A stretch of 64,000 nucleotides of DNA, from contig NZ_NBWU01000001.1 of the NCBI RefSeq assembly GCF_002514735.1, positions 62,001-126,000 on the forward strand, read 5' to 3'. Within the stretch, counting starts at the first letter, position 1. Every line of letters begins with the position of its first letter. The DNA comes from Sediminicola luteus. GTDB lineage: Bacteria; Bacteroidota; Bacteroidia; Flavobacteriales; Flavobacteriaceae. A program made the translations under genes and the position numbers. Of this stretch, positions 24,944 through 35,000 are shown piece by piece. The notes below the pieces were generated by a model, which was not told the origin of the DNA, did not search any database, and saw only the letters and a list, made by a program, of their open reading frames with translations.

Positions 24944-27900
24944 CTATTGATGCGGATGTTCCTTCAACAATTCCGCTGGTTCGTAAAAACCGGATTTATC
25001 CTTGATACTTTCACGTACCCGTTTCACATCTTGCTCGTAAATGGCCGAGGCTTTGTTCCCAAAACTATTACGTACATAGGTCAAGACCGCTGCTATCTCC
25101 TTGTCGTTAAGCATACCTCCAAAGGGGGTCATGGGTACTTGGCCGGGATATTTCTTGCCCTTCACCTCAATGGGCCCCAACAAACCGTTCAAGGTCAGTT
25201 TGATCAAACGTTCCTTACTACCGGTAACCCAACGTGAGTTATCTATGGGCGGAAAACCTGAAGCCGAAAGCCCCTTGCCGTTCTCTTGGTGGCAAGTAGC
25301 ACAAAAACCTTCCCTACCGTAAATCTCATGGCCTTGCATATACAACTGCTTGGCCGCTCCGGTAAGATCGGTCTTCACCTTGTTCTCCTCGGGTTCCATA
25401 CCCAACCTGTGGTCATTGAAATGGGCCACAATACCTTCGTAAGGTTTTTGCCCCCAGCTATCAAGACCTTTTTCAGCGGCTTTTTCCACAATGGGCAGTC
25501 CCACGGGTTTAGGCAACCATGATGCCGCGACCATAGCCTCTAAACGTACCCGGGCATTGTTGTCTTGGGCGGCCTGCAACAACAGTCCGGCTTGGTTCTC
25601 CAATTGGTGCCCACTATAACGTAGTACCTTAACGGCTGCCGCACGGGCCCTGTAATCATTTGCCGCCAATAAGATCTGTAATAGTTCTGCATCTACCTGG
25701 TTCATTCCCCAACTTACGAAAAGGGCTTCCATTAATCGGTGTTCGTATTGGGCATCGTTTTTATCCAAACCGGCCACCCACTCGTTTAAGGCGGGCATCA
25801 CTTCGTTTACATCCCTTCCCCTAAGTTCCCTTCTGGAACGGTAGCGGGTTCGGTATTCCGGCAGTTTTAGATTTTCCAATAATTCCGGAATGGATGCCCC
25901 GGCCACCTTGGCAGGGGTCACCAAAGGACGCCCTGGATAGGTAACCCTATACACCCGACCATGGGCATGGTCGCGTAAGGGATCGCGGGCATTGTGTTGC
26001 ATATGGCCAATAAGCACATTATGCCAATCTAAGATATATAGTGATCCATCTGGGGCGAATTCTAGATCAACGGGACGGTAATTCCCATCTTCGGCCACGA
26101 CCAAATCTTGCCGGTGCTGGCTTAGATAGCCCGCACTTTCGGGATCGTCGGTCATGGTATGTTGCTTGGTGCCTAAAAAACCAATGGTGTTATTGATCAA
26201 CAAGTCGCCTTGTACCTCATCCGGAAAATGCCTACTCGACACGAATTCGATACCCGAGGTGGGTCGTACCCTATGTTCATCCTCAATAAGGTTATCGGGT
26301 AATGGGTTGCCCTCCCCAAAACGGGATTTGATGGTGCCGGGCATCATCCAAGTCACATTCGGGTTAGAGGTATGGGCGAAAAAGTTTTGCCCCCATTCAT
26401 CGAAGGCGATCCCCCAAGGGTTCGGTATAGGCAATTGGGCACTACGTTCTAAATGGTGTCGTTGGGGACTATAGCGGAAAAATCCGCCATTGGTACCCCG
26501 TACAGGTCCGTAGGCCGTTTCTATATTCGAATGTAAAAACACCCCTTCGCCCATATAAATGGCTCCCGATGGATCGGCACAAAAAGCACTAATGGCATGG
26601 TGGGTATCGTGATCGTCAAAACCACTGAGGATAACCTCGGTAACATCGGCCTTGTCGTCGCCATTGGTATCTTTTAGCAATACCAAATTGGTGCCTTGGG
26701 AAACATAGACCCCTTCTGGGGCAAACTCGAAACCAATGGTCAGGTGCAGCCCATCGGCAAAAGTGGTTTGCTTGTCGGCCTTGCCATCGTTATCGGTATC
26801 TTCCAAAATGATCAATTTGTCGTTGGGTTTGCTATCCCCCGCTTTATAATGCGGATAGCTGGGCATGACACCAACCCAAAGCCTGCCTTGGTTGTCAAAG
26901 GCCATCTGTACCGGATTGGCTAGATCGTTGAATTCCTTTTCCGAAGCAAATAGCTCGATTTTATAACCCGGGGCCGTTTTTATTTTGGCCAGCGCATCTT
27001 CGCCATACAAATAATCAGGATCCCCGTTTTTATGGCTTTGTTTGTAATTGGTGGGTATCTCGGGCAATTTTTTGGTCTTTTTATCGGCGGTGGCCACATC
27101 GAAGTCTTCGCCCTGGGCCGCTTTCCAAATGGCCTGATCACGTACGTCGGTCATTTCCCGGATCTTTTCGATCTCTGCCGGATAGTTGTCCGGGCCATAG
27201 GGTTTATGTCTTCGGCCGTACACATGCACCCCATTGGGTATTTTAAAATCGTTATGCCAGTACCAGTTCTTATCCATTACGGCCGCATGAACCGCTTCCC
27301 TATGTTTTTCGGCCACCGCTTTATTGGCACCGAAAACTTTATCGGCCAACAACTGGGCCATTTTCCGATGTCCCAAATCGTTCAGCTGAAAACCATCGGC
27401 CGTTAGGTTTTCATCAGATTCGGCATACCATTGTTTCGAAGGCCCAAAGGCATCTACGAACAAAACACTGTCTTTGGCCGCTACCTCACGCATGGCATCG
27501 GCATACAACTTTAGGTTCGCATTTTCCTGTTTCCCATCGGGTAGATCCATTTGACCGGAAAGATCCTCAAAGGCAATGGGCGAGACCAAGGCCAATTTTG
27601 GGGCCGACCTACCATTATAGCGCTGGGCCAAAGTATGGTCTATAAAAGCATGTAACTCTGCCTTGTACCGGGCCAGCCCATCTGGGCCCGAAAAAGATTC
27701 GTTATAACCGAAAAAGGCTACGATAACATCGGCCTTTAGCATCTCCAACCACTGATCGGGAGTTTCAAAATGCCCTTCGGTGGCGGTTTTCAACCATCCT
27801 TTGGACACTTCCCAATGTTCTTTCCAAACGGCTTGCCCCAAGGTATCGGCTCCTGGAAAGGCCCAAGGCGACTTACGGGAAGGATGAGGTCTAAAACCCG

Positions 27901-28159
27901 GGGTGTTTCCCCCATCGGCCATGTTTCTTATATACAATAGACTATCGGGATAGCGCAATTGCATTTCCGTTTCAAAATGGCCATAATTGATCATACGGGA
28001 CCCTAGGTTGTTCCCTATCAATACAATGTGGTCCCCTTTCCTGACCTCCATACCCCTTTCGGGTTCACTACATGCCGTTACGGTAAGGAACAATACGGCC
28101 ATCCAGGCGGTCAAACGACCCCAACTAGACATATTTTTCTTTGTTTCGTGTAATCTCAT
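24944..28159 (-). CDS. GDSL hydrolase / beta-propeller dehydrogenase-like / cytochrome c fusion lipoprotein
   Basis: A 1071-residue protein with a lipoprotein signal (FLTVTACSEPE). Residues about 40-290 look like an SGNH/GDSL domain (HIVLIGNNLGSRMI ... DGFQLNDLGHRKMAQLLADK). Then comes a PVC-type membrane-bound dehydrogenase-like beta-propeller (AFDNQGRLWVGVMPSYPHYKAGDSKPNDKL, VDLEFAPDGSLYILDWHNVLIGHMQHN), HEAT-like helices (about 740-900), and a class I cytochrome c domain with heme motif CATCH at about 953-957 and a likely Met ligand near 1010. These proteins are common in Planctomycetes and Bacteroidota and are thought to oxidise sugars in the periplasm, but none with this layout has a proven substrate as far as I know. 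It is the last gene of the xyl operon, 22 bp after thuA. Confidence 0.8.
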   Translation of the reverse strand: MRLHETKKNMSSWGRLTAWMAVLFLTVTACSEPERGMEVRKGDHIVLIGNNLGSRMINYGHFETEMQLRYPDSLLYIRNMADGGNTPGFRPHPSRKSPWAFPGADTLGQAVWKEHWEVSKGWLKTATEGHFETPDQWLEMLKADVIVAFFGYNESFSGPDGLARYKAELHAFIDHTLAQRYNGRSAPKLALVSPIAFEDLSGQMDLPDGKQENANLKLYADAMREVAAKDSVLFVDAFGPSKQWYAESDENLTADGFQLNDLGHRKMAQLLADKVFGANKAVAEKHREAVHAAVMDKNWYWHNDFKIPNGVHVYGRRHKPYGPDNYPAEIEKIREMTDVRDQAIWKAAQGEDFDVATADKKTKKLPEIPTNYKQSHKNGDPDYLYGEDALAKIKTAPGYKIELFASEKEFNDLANPVQMAFDNQGRLWVGVMPSYPHYKAGDSKPNDKLIILEDTDNDGKADKQTTFADGLHLTIGFEFAPEGVYVSQGTNLVLLKDTNGDDKADVTEVILSGFDDHDTHHAISAFCADPSGAIYMGEGVFLHSNIETAYGPVRGTNGGFFRYSPQRHHLERSAQLPIPNPWGIAFDEWGQNFFAHTSNPNVTWMMPGTIKSRFGEGNPLPDNLIEDEHRVRPTSGIEFVSSRHFPDEVQGDLLINNTIGFLGTKQHTMTDDPESAGYLSQHRQDLVVAEDGNYRPVDLEFAPDGSLYILDWHNVLIGHMQHNARDPLRDHAHGRVYRVTYPGRPLVTPAKVAGASIPELLENLKLPEYRTRYRSRRELRGRDVNEVMPALNEWVAGLDKNDAQYEHRLMEALFVSWGMNQVDAELLQILLAANDYRARAAAVKVLRYSGHQLENQAGLLLQAAQDNNARVRLEAMVAASWLPKPVGLPIVEKAAEKGLDSWGQKPYEGIVAHFNDHRLGMEPEENKVKTDLTGAAKQLYMQGHEIYGREGFCATCHQENGKGLSASGFPPIDNSRWVTGSKERLIKLTLNGLLGPIEVKGKKYPGQVPMTPFGGMLNDKEIAAVLTYVRNSFGNKASAIYEQDVKRVRESIKDKSGFYEPAELLKEHPHQ

Positions 28160-28181
28160 TTTCCGAAAATCTTAGTAACCC

Positions 28182-29237
28182 TTATTTTAAATCTGAAGGC
28201 TTCAATCCCTTTTTATCCCAAAACTCCTTGCCCATAAAGCCATAGGCGGTAGTAGTATAGGTCCCAACATAGTCAACCTTGGTCCCTTTTTTGGGTACTT
28301 TCATATCCAACACATAATAGGTCGCATTCACAACCAAGCGACGCAATCCGCCATTTTCCAAATCGGTGGATGAACCCATAGAGGTATGAAAGGCCAAACC
28401 TTTTTTCCCACCGTTCGGATGTTGGTAATCTTTTAACCAAGCCACCGGGATCATTGGATTGTTTTTGGGGCCTGCCAAGGGTTTGTCGCTAGGTCGCATA
28501 CCAAAAAAACGATCGTTTTTGTCAAATTCCCCGGCACGCTCCAAAACCTGGCCCATGACCAATGGGGTTATGGGTAAATGGGCCACGCGACAACCATATA
28601 CATCGGTGGGGCCCCAAATCTCGCCATCTTCGATACCCCGCATTATTTTGTGTTTTTCCGCACCTTCGGCAATGATTCCCCGTGTGGATTCATGCTTGTG
28701 TTTGCCATGGTGCTTTACGTAATGGTCACCGAACAACAACCCGCCGAATCCGCGGTACCACGGATGCGATGGATCTTCCTTTTTGTAGGTAGAGCTATAA
28801 TGCACATAGTTACCGGTCTCATTTCGGAAGCCATGGTTAGAGGTACGCAGCCCCACCACGGGCCTCCCGCTCATAAGATAATCGTCTATATGTTTCATTT
28901 GATCGTCGGGCAATTTACGCCAACGGGTGTTGATCAACATTAAGTCGGCCGTAGCCAATAACTCCAATCCCGGAATATTGTCGTTCACCTCTGGGTTTAC
29001 GTTACCCGTTTCCGGGTCAATGGCAAAAAGTACGGTACAATCAAAGCCATGGTGCTCGGCCAAAATCTTGGCCAACATGGGCATCGACTCCTCTGAGCGA
29101 TACTCCTCATCGCCCGATATCAGTACGATATGCTTGCCTTTACCCGGGCCTTTTTTACCCTCAAAACGGATCCATTCTTGGGCATAACTAGTCATGCACG
29201 CCAAAAGAAGCGCGAAAATAATCGTGTTTTTCTTCAT
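28182..29237 (-). CDS. ThuA-domain protein (trehalose-utilisation-like)
   Basis: A 351-residue exported protein starting at the ATG at 29237, giving the signal peptide KKNTIIFALLLACMTSYAQ. A longer in-frame start would overlap lacI. The ThuA fold (class I glutamine amidotransferase-like) shows in GKHIVLISGDEEYRSEESMPMLAKIL, LATADLMLINTRWRKLPDDQM, RPVVGLRTSNHGFR and the final GLAFHTSMGSSTDL. ThuA proteins occur with sugar oxidation genes; in this periplasmic form the function is unknown. It lies 10 bp after lacI and 22 bp before the large cytochrome-domain gene, so the two probably act together. Confidence 0.85.
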   Translation of the reverse strand: MKKNTIIFALLLACMTSYAQEWIRFEGKKGPGKGKHIVLISGDEEYRSEESMPMLAKILAEHHGFDCTVLFAIDPETGNVNPEVNDNIPGLELLATADLMLINTRWRKLPDDQMKHIDDYLMSGRPVVGLRTSNHGFRNETGNYVHYSSTYKKEDPSHPWYRGFGGLLFGDHYVKHHGKHKHESTRGIIAEGAEKHKIMRGIEDGEIWGPTDVYGCRVAHLPITPLVMGQVLERAGEFDKNDRFFGMRPSDKPLAGPKNNPMIPVAWLKDYQHPNGGKKGLAFHTSMGSSTDLENGGLRRLVVNATYYVLDMKVPKKGTKVDYVGTYTTTAYGFMGKEFWDKKGLKPSDLK

Positions 29238-29247
29238 TTTTATGGTT

Positions 29248-30258
29248 TTAAAGCGTCGACTCCCGTACCACCAAATGAGTTTCGACCATTCTAGTTTCAT
29301 ATGTTTCACGAGCCTTGCCCTGTATGCGATCGATGAGCATATGGGCTGCGGTCTCCCCGATGTACTTTCCGTGCTGACTGACCGTGGTCAGGGCCGGACT
29401 TACATATTTGGACAGGCGACCATCGGTAAATCCGATGACCCCGATCTCTTCGGGTATATTGCGTTTTTTACGTTTTAAGATATGTAGGGTCTCTATGGCT
29501 GAAATCTCATCTAAACAGATTATACCCTGTAGATCTTGATTGGCCAACAGCAAATTCAACAGTATTTCCAAATCATCGTCCTTGCCCACCGGTACCACCC
29601 ATTTCGCCTCAAAGGGCATGCCTACTTCCTTTAGTGCCCTTTTGTAGCCTTGCAACCTTAAATTGCCGACACTTGAACCTTGTATGGTACTGACCAATGC
29701 CACAGGTTTTTTGGCCTTATCCAAAAAATGTTTGGTAGCGGTATACCCGGCCCTAAAGTCGTCTACGATTACCTTGTCGCAAACGATACTGTTCTCAACC
29801 CTATCGATCATGGTGAGGGGGGTACCCCCTTCCAAGACTTCTTGTATATGGGTGAAGGCTCCCTTTTGTTGGGTTTCTTTGGCCAAGGATATGATTACCC
29901 CATCTACCATACCGGAGTTAAGTACCCCCATGGTTTTTACCTCCTTATCATAAGATTCGTCGCTGATACAGCTAACGATGCTAAAGCCACGGGCATCGGC
30001 CACTTTTTCGATTCCGGCAAAAACCTGGGTAAAAAAGTAATTGAGGATATTGGGTACCACCACCCCGATGGTACCCGTTTGTTTGTTCCTCAGGTTTTTT
30101 GCCAAAATATTGGGCTGGTAATGATGTTCTCGGGCGTATGCCTGTATTGCATGACGCATTTCGGCCCCGATCTCGTAGCTGTCTTTCAACGCTTTGGAGA
30201 CCGTAGAGACCGACACCCCAAAATGGGCGGCAATATCTTTTTGCGTCATTTTTGGCAT
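29248..30258 (-). CDS. LacI-family transcriptional regulator
   Basis: A 336-residue repressor-type protein: N-terminal LacI helix-turn-helix (TQKDIAAHFGVSVSTVSKAL at about 5-24) with hinge region (NILAKNLRNKQTGTIGVVVPN), then a periplasmic-binding-protein-like sensor domain (VDGVIISLAKETQ, GVIGFTDGRLSKYVSPALTTVSQ). It is third in the xylB-xylA-lacI-thuA operon, so it likely responds to xylose or a related sugar and controls this operon. Palindromic sites with a central CG are present upstream of xylB. Confidence 0.92.
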   Translation of the reverse strand: MPKMTQKDIAAHFGVSVSTVSKALKDSYEIGAEMRHAIQAYAREHHYQPNILAKNLRNKQTGTIGVVVPNILNYFFTQVFAGIEKVADARGFSIVSCISDESYDKEVKTMGVLNSGMVDGVIISLAKETQQKGAFTHIQEVLEGGTPLTMIDRVENSIVCDKVIVDDFRAGYTATKHFLDKAKKPVALVSTIQGSSVGNLRLQGYKRALKEVGMPFEAKWVVPVGKDDDLEILLNLLLANQDLQGIICLDEISAIETLHILKRKKRNIPEEIGVIGFTDGRLSKYVSPALTTVSQHGKYIGETAAHMLIDRIQGKARETYETRMVETHLVVRESTL

Positions 30259-30274
30259 ATACCTTCCTTTTGTT

Positions 30275-31600
30275 TTATAGGTACTGGTTCAATAGATTCT
30301 CGAACAACTCCTGCTTTCCGCTAATTTGCTTTGGCTCTCCCTGGGCCTTGGCATAGTCGAACAAATCGGCCAACCCCAGTTTGCCTTGGGTAAACTCCTG
30401 TCCTTTACCACTACCAAAGGAGGCATAGCGCTGATTTAACAAGCTGTTATACTGTGACTCGTTCAAAATTTTATCGGCGATGAGTAACGAACGGGCAAAG
30501 ACATCGGCACCTCCGATATGGGCCAAGAAAATATCCTCGAGATCGGTAGAGTTCCTACGGGTCTTGGCATCGAAATTGATTCCGCCTCCTTGCAAACCAC
30601 CGGCTTTTAAGAATACCAACATGGCTTCGGTAACCTCTAAGATGTTGTTCGGGAACTGATCGGTATCCCATCCGTTTTGGTAATCGCCACGGTTGGCGTC
30701 TACACTACCCAACATACCCGCATTGGCCGCCACCTGTAATTCGTGCTGAAAGGTGTGCTGGGCCAAGGTGGCATGGTTTACTTCTATATTCAGTTTAAAA
30801 TCGTCTTGCAGCCCATACTCCCTTAAGAAACCTATAGAGGTTGCCGCATCAAAATCGTACTGATGTTTTGAAGGCTCCATAGGCTTGGGTTCTATGAAAA
30901 ATGTACCATCAAAGCCTTGGCCACGGGCATAATCGCGGGCCATCCCCAAAAAGCGGCCCATATTATCGAGCTCCTGTTTCATATCGGTATTCAAGAGCGA
31001 CATATAGCCTTCACGACCTCCCCAGAACACATAATTCTCCCCATTCAGGGCTATGGTGGCATCGAGTGCGATCTTAATCTGCGCCCCAGCACGTGCCACG
31101 ACGTCGAAATCGGGATTGGTGGCCGCTCCGTTCATATAGCGCGGATGTGAGAAACAGTTGGCCGTTCCCCATAGCAGTTTTACCCCGCTTTCGGATTGTT
31201 TTTGCTTTAGGTACTCGACTATGGTCTGTATACGCTGTTCCGACCCGGCCAAGGTAGCTGCCTCATCTACTAGGTCATAATCGTGGAAACAATAATACCC
31301 AAAGCCCATTTTGGTCAAAAACTCAAAGGCGGCATCGGCTTTTTGCTTGGCCGCGGTTATGGGATCACTAGCCGTCGCCCAAGGAAACTGCTTGGTACCC
31401 GGCCCAAACGGATCACCACCTGTTCCACAGAGGGTGTGCCAATAGGCCATGGCGAATTTAAAATGTTCGGCCATGGTCTTGCCTGCCACTACTCGGTTGG
31501 CATCGTAGAACTTATAGGCCATGGGATTGTCGGAATCGCGACCTTCAAATTTAATTTCGCCTATTCCCTTAAAATACTCGGTATCCCCTAAAACTGTCAT
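30275..31600 (-). CDS. xylA: Xylose isomerase
   Basis: A 441-residue cytoplasmic metalloenzyme converting D-xylose to D-xylulose. The ATG at 31600 overlaps the xylB stop by the ATGA pattern and gives the usual N-terminus ([19 protein letters not shown]); a longer reading from 31639 would overlap xylB more and adds non-family residues. Class II isomerase motifs are [30 protein letters not shown] with the catalytic His, [37 protein letters not shown] and [16 protein letters not shown]. It is the second gene of the xyl operon. Confidence 0.97.
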   Translation of the reverse strand: MTVLGDTEYFKGIGEIKFEGRDSDNPMAYKFYDANRVVAGKTMAEHFKFAMAYWHTLCGTGGDPFGPGTKQFPWATASDPITAAKQKADAAFEFLTKMGFGYYCFHDYDLVDEAATLAGSEQRIQTIVEYLKQKQSESGVKLLWGTANCFSHPRYMNGAATNPDFDVVARAGAQIKIALDATIALNGENYVFWGGREGYMSLLNTDMKQELDNMGRFLGMARDYARGQGFDGTFFIEPKPMEPSKHQYDFDAATSIGFLREYGLQDDFKLNIEVNHATLAQHTFQHELQVAANAGMLGSVDANRGDYQNGWDTDQFPNNILEVTEAMLVFLKAGGLQGGGINFDAKTRRNSTDLEDIFLAHIGGADVFARSLLIADKILNESQYNSLLNQRYASFGSGKGQEFTQGKLGLADLFDYAKAQGEPKQISGKQELFENLLNQYL

Positions 31601-33084
31601 ATCGTTTGGTTTAATACTAGCTCCAATTCCCTTTTCCAAGCGGCATAGGCCTTTTGATAATCGGCCACATCCTTAGAAGGGGTTATGGTTGCTATATGGT
31701 TGTTTTTACTTGTATATGATTCAAAGGCCCTGTAGCCCCCGGCATGGAGTACACAGGCCTGCGCGGCCCCTATGGCCCCAGTGGTATCGTGAATTTCTAT
31801 CGAATGCCCAATAAGGTTGCACAAGGTTTGGGCAAAAACCTTGGCCTGAAAAAGATTGTCGTTACCGGCCCGCATAAGGGTAATGGGCATACCTTCTTGT
31901 TGCATGATCTCCATACCATAGACAAAGGAAAAGGCAATACCTTCCAAGGCCGCCCTACACAAATGGGCCTTGTTATGTACATTAAAGTTTACATGCAACA
32001 AGCGTTGGCCTATTTCGGAATTGTACAACATACGTTCGGCCCCGTTACCAAAGGGCAATATCACCACACCTTCGGAACCCACGGGCACAGATTCGGCCAA
32101 CTGGTTCATCTCGGTATACGAACCCACGGCCAAATTATCTTTTAACCAACGGTATTGTATGCCGGTACCGTTTATACATAATAATCGTCCGATTCGAGGA
32201 CCTTCCAAACCATGGTTGATATGGGCAAAATTGTTTACCCGCTGGGTCTCTTGGATCTGGGTATTGTCGGTTACGGCATAGACTACGCCCGATGTACCAG
32301 CAGTTAAGGCTACTTCCCCAGGTTGAAATACATTTAAGCTCAAGGCATTGTTCGGCTGATCGCCCGCCCGGTATAGTATGGGCGTACCCGCAGCTAAACC
32401 GCTTTCGGCGCCACCCGTTTCACTGACATCGGATTGTACCCCATAGCCGGGAACCAATTCGGGAAGTAGTTCTTTAGATATTTTATAGTGGTCCAAGAGT
32501 ATTTGGGCCGGGGCATCTTGTTTAAAATCCCATAAGGTCCCTTCGGAGAGTCCGGATGCACTGGTTTGAATCTTACCACTTAAACGGTAGGCGATATAGT
32601 CGCCCGGAAGCATACATTTAGCTATTTGAGCAAATATTTCAGGCTCGTTCTCCTTTACCCATTTCAGTTTAGAGGCCGTAAAGTTGCCTGGGGAATTCAA
32701 TAAGTGGCGATCACAAACTTCGGATCCTATATCGTGATAGGCCCGGTCTCCCAGTTCAACGGCCCTACTATCGCACCAGATAATGGCATCGCGAAGCACT
32801 TTTCCTTGGGCATCTACCAACACCAAACCATGCATTTGATAGGCAATTCCGATTCCGTTGATCTGCCCACCTTCTATTTGAAGTTGCCCCATTAGTTTTT
32901 GTATCCCTTGGCAAACATACTGCCACCAAAGATCAGGGTCTTGCTCGGCCCACCCGGTCTGGGGTACCGACATAGCCATTTCTTGGCTGGGTTCACTGAC
33001 CACCCCTAAGGCTTTCCCAGTCTTTTCGTCGACCAAGGCCACTTTTATGGAAGAGCTTCCGATATCGAGTCCTAAATAATACAT
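31597..33084 (-). CDS. xylB: Xylulokinase
   Basis: A 495-residue FGGY-family sugar kinase phosphorylating D-xylulose to xylulose 5-phosphate. The N-terminal phosphate loop [22 protein letters not shown], the xylulokinase-type [10 protein letters not shown] and [27 protein letters not shown], and the FGGY-type signature region near the C-terminus ([23 protein letters not shown]) are visible. It is the first gene of the operon and overlaps xylA by four bases, which suggests translational coupling. Confidence 0.96.
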   Translation of the reverse strand: MYYLGLDIGSSSIKVALVDEKTGKALGVVSEPSQEMAMSVPQTGWAEQDPDLWWQYVCQGIQKLMGQLQIEGGQINGIGIAYQMHGLVLVDAQGKVLRDAIIWCDSRAVELGDRAYHDIGSEVCDRHLLNSPGNFTASKLKWVKENEPEIFAQIAKCMLPGDYIAYRLSGKIQTSASGLSEGTLWDFKQDAPAQILLDHYKISKELLPELVPGYGVQSDVSETGGAESGLAAGTPILYRAGDQPNNALSLNVFQPGEVALTAGTSGVVYAVTDNTQIQETQRVNNFAHINHGLEGPRIGRLLCINGTGIQYRWLKDNLAVGSYTEMNQLAESVPVGSEGVVILPFGNGAERMLYNSEIGQRLLHVNFNVHNKAHLCRAALEGIAFSFVYGMEIMQQEGMPITLMRAGNDNLFQAKVFAQTLCNLIGHSIEIHDTTGAIGAAQACVLHAGGYRAFESYTSKNNHIATITPSKDVADYQKAYAAWKRELELVLNQTI

Positions 33085-33499
33085 GCTTGTTGAAAGGCCA
33101 TGGTTTTAGTTGGCCCTTCTCCCAAATATAACATCTATACACTAAAAAAAGGGGGAATGCCCTTAGGGGTATTTTGTAGCACACACATATACCATAGCGG
33201 GAATAAGCAAGCGTATCCCCTTAAAAAACAAGACGTTTAGTGATTTTCGAAACCCAAACTATAACGCTTTCGTAAGTTTCGTACCCGGCATCAACTACTT
33301 GGGCCACTTACACAACCCTACCAGTACCCACTACTCGGGATAAACAAAAACTTTGCCCTACTATCCCGAAAACGTTTGAATACTCAACTACCCCTAGAAA
33401 TTGATGTTCATTCTTGGTTTTGCGGATTTTTACGACTGGTCGGGTCATTTTTATATTCACTTCATTTTATCTTTAGATTCGCCAAAATAGCCACCGAAC
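33085..33499. promoter_or_regulatory. Divergent xylB / sulfatase intergenic region with CG-centred palindromes
   Basis: A 415-bp gap with no gene. It holds the xyl -7 box and two short perfect palindromes with a central CG, TTTCGAAA at 33245-33252 and AAACGTTT at 33370-33377. LacI-family proteins usually bind palindromes centred on CG, so these are candidate operators for the LacI-type protein encoded in the xyl operon. Short 8-bp palindromes also occur by chance, so support is modest. I see no clear -7 box for the plus-strand sulfatase gene. Confidence 0.35.
33123..33130 (-). promoter_or_regulatory. Candidate -7 box (TATATTTG) of the xyl operon
   Basis: Exact match to TAnnTTTG on the minus strand, 38 bases upstream of the xylB ATG. 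A convincing TTG at -33 is not visible, so this is a -7 call only. Confidence 0.45.
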
Positions 33500-34996
33500 A
33501 TGAAAACCACCAAAAACAAACTCTCCATTTTACGGTCCCTCATGGCCGGAATTGTTGCAACAGGGCTTTTTATAGCCTGTAAAGGAGAGACCAAGAAGAC
33601 AACCCTTACGAAAACGGAAACCACGGTATATACCAACATCATATATATCTTGGCAGACGATTTGGGATATGCGGACTTAAGCTGTTATGGGCAAACCAAG
33701 TTCAAAACACCACATATCGATGCCTTGGCCTCCAACGGGATCCGGTTTACCCAACACTATTCGGGCTCAACGGTCTGTGCCCCTTCCCGAAGCGCCTTGA
33801 TGACCGGACTACATACCGGACACACCCCCATTCGCGGTAATAAAGAGGTACGGCCGGAAGGGCAACATCCAATCGGGGACGAAGTCACCACCCTGGCCGA
33901 AATACTTAAGACCAAAGGCTATGCCACTGGGGCTTTTGGAAAATGGGGACTGGGCTATCCGGGTTCGGAAGGCGACCCCATGAATCAAGGTTTCGATAGG
34001 TTTTACGGCTATAATTGTCAGCGTATAGGGCATAACTATTACCCGTACCATATGTGGGACAATGACACCAAGGTCATGTTACCGAAAAACGAAGGGGACA
34101 AAGAAGGTAGTTATGGACCAAACCTAATCCATGAACAGACCTTAAAATTTATTGAAGACAACAAAGACCGACCCTTTTTTGCTTATGTTCCCTCAATCAT
34201 TCCACATGCGGAATTAAAAGTACCTGAAGCCTATTTGGCCAAATATCGGGGCAAATTGGAGCCCGAAAAGCACTATAAAGGCTGTGATGCGGGCTGCAAA
34301 CACTATAAAACAGGAGGCTATGGCTCCCAACCCGAATCGCATGCGACCTTTGCCGCCATGATCCATTTGTTGGATGAACAAGTGGGTGAAATCGTGGCCA
34401 AAGTAAAAGAACTGGGGCTTGAAAAGAACACCTTGATTATTTTCACCTCGGACAACGGCCCTCATTTAGAAGGGGGTGCCGACCCCGATTATTTTGACAG
34501 CAATGGCCCTTTAAAAGGCTATAAACGTGACCTATACGAAGGCGGAATACGGGTACCCATGATCGCCAGTTGGCCCGGTACCATAACCCCAGCTCAGACG
34601 ACAGACCATGTCTCGGCTTTTTGGGACGTACTCCCCACCTTGGCCGAACTTAGTGGTGCCACGGTTACGGATACCGTCGATGGTATCTCCTTTTTACCTA
34701 CGCTTATCGGTCGAGAGCAATCCCAACACGATTATCTGTATTGGGAGTTTCCCGTCAAAAATGCCAAAGCCGCCCAAGCCGTTTTGATCGACGGAAAATG
34801 GAAGGCCATACGAAAATTCAAAAATGGCGCCTTTACCCCCTTGGAGATTTATGATATCAGTACCGATATTGGAGAGAACATCGATTTGGCCGAATCGCAA
34901 CCCGAATTGGTATCCAAGGCCTTGGACCTTATTGAGGAGGCCCATGAAGATTCAAAGGAACCTATGTGGAACTTCAATCTTCTTCAAAGTGAATAA
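33500..34996 (+). CDS. Formylglycine sulfatase (arylsulfatase family S1)
   Basis: A 498-residue lipoprotein (lipobox FIAC, Cys27) of the type I sulfatase family. Metal-binding Asp residues lie in YILADDLGYADL (Asp53-54). The cysteine matured to formylglycine is Cys93 in the CAPSRSALMTG signature (C-x-P-S-R). Further marks are GAFGKWGLGYPGSEG and LIIFTSDNGPHLEGG (later metal ligands) and YEGGIRVPMIASWPG. It removes sulfate from a glycan or aryl ester, probably in the periplasm or on the surface; an anaerobic-type maturase or FGE must be elsewhere, as none is in this window. It is 4 bp upstream of the GH36-like gene. Confidence 0.93.
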   Translation: MKTTKNKLSILRSLMAGIVATGLFIACKGETKKTTLTKTETTVYTNIIYILADDLGYADLSCYGQTKFKTPHIDALASNGIRFTQHYSGSTVCAPSRSALMTGLHTGHTPIRGNKEVRPEGQHPIGDEVTTLAEILKTKGYATGAFGKWGLGYPGSEGDPMNQGFDRFYGYNCQRIGHNYYPYHMWDNDTKVMLPKNEGDKEGSYGPNLIHEQTLKFIEDNKDRPFFAYVPSIIPHAELKVPEAYLAKYRGKLEPEKHYKGCDAGCKHYKTGGYGSQPESHATFAAMIHLLDEQVGEIVAKVKELGLEKNTLIIFTSDNGPHLEGGADPDYFDSNGPLKGYKRDLYEGGIRVPMIASWPGTITPAQTTDHVSAFWDVLPTLAELSGATVTDTVDGISFLPTLIGREQSQHDYLYWEFPVKNAKAAQAVLIDGKWKAIRKFKNGAFTPLEIYDISTDIGENIDLAESQPELVSKALDLIEEAHEDSKEPMWNFNLLQSE

Positions 34997-35000
34997 TCCT

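Noticed and set aside
29680-30324. 214-codon frame antisense to lacI
   Set aside because: Antisense shadow of a clear LacI-family gene, no signal or domain pattern.
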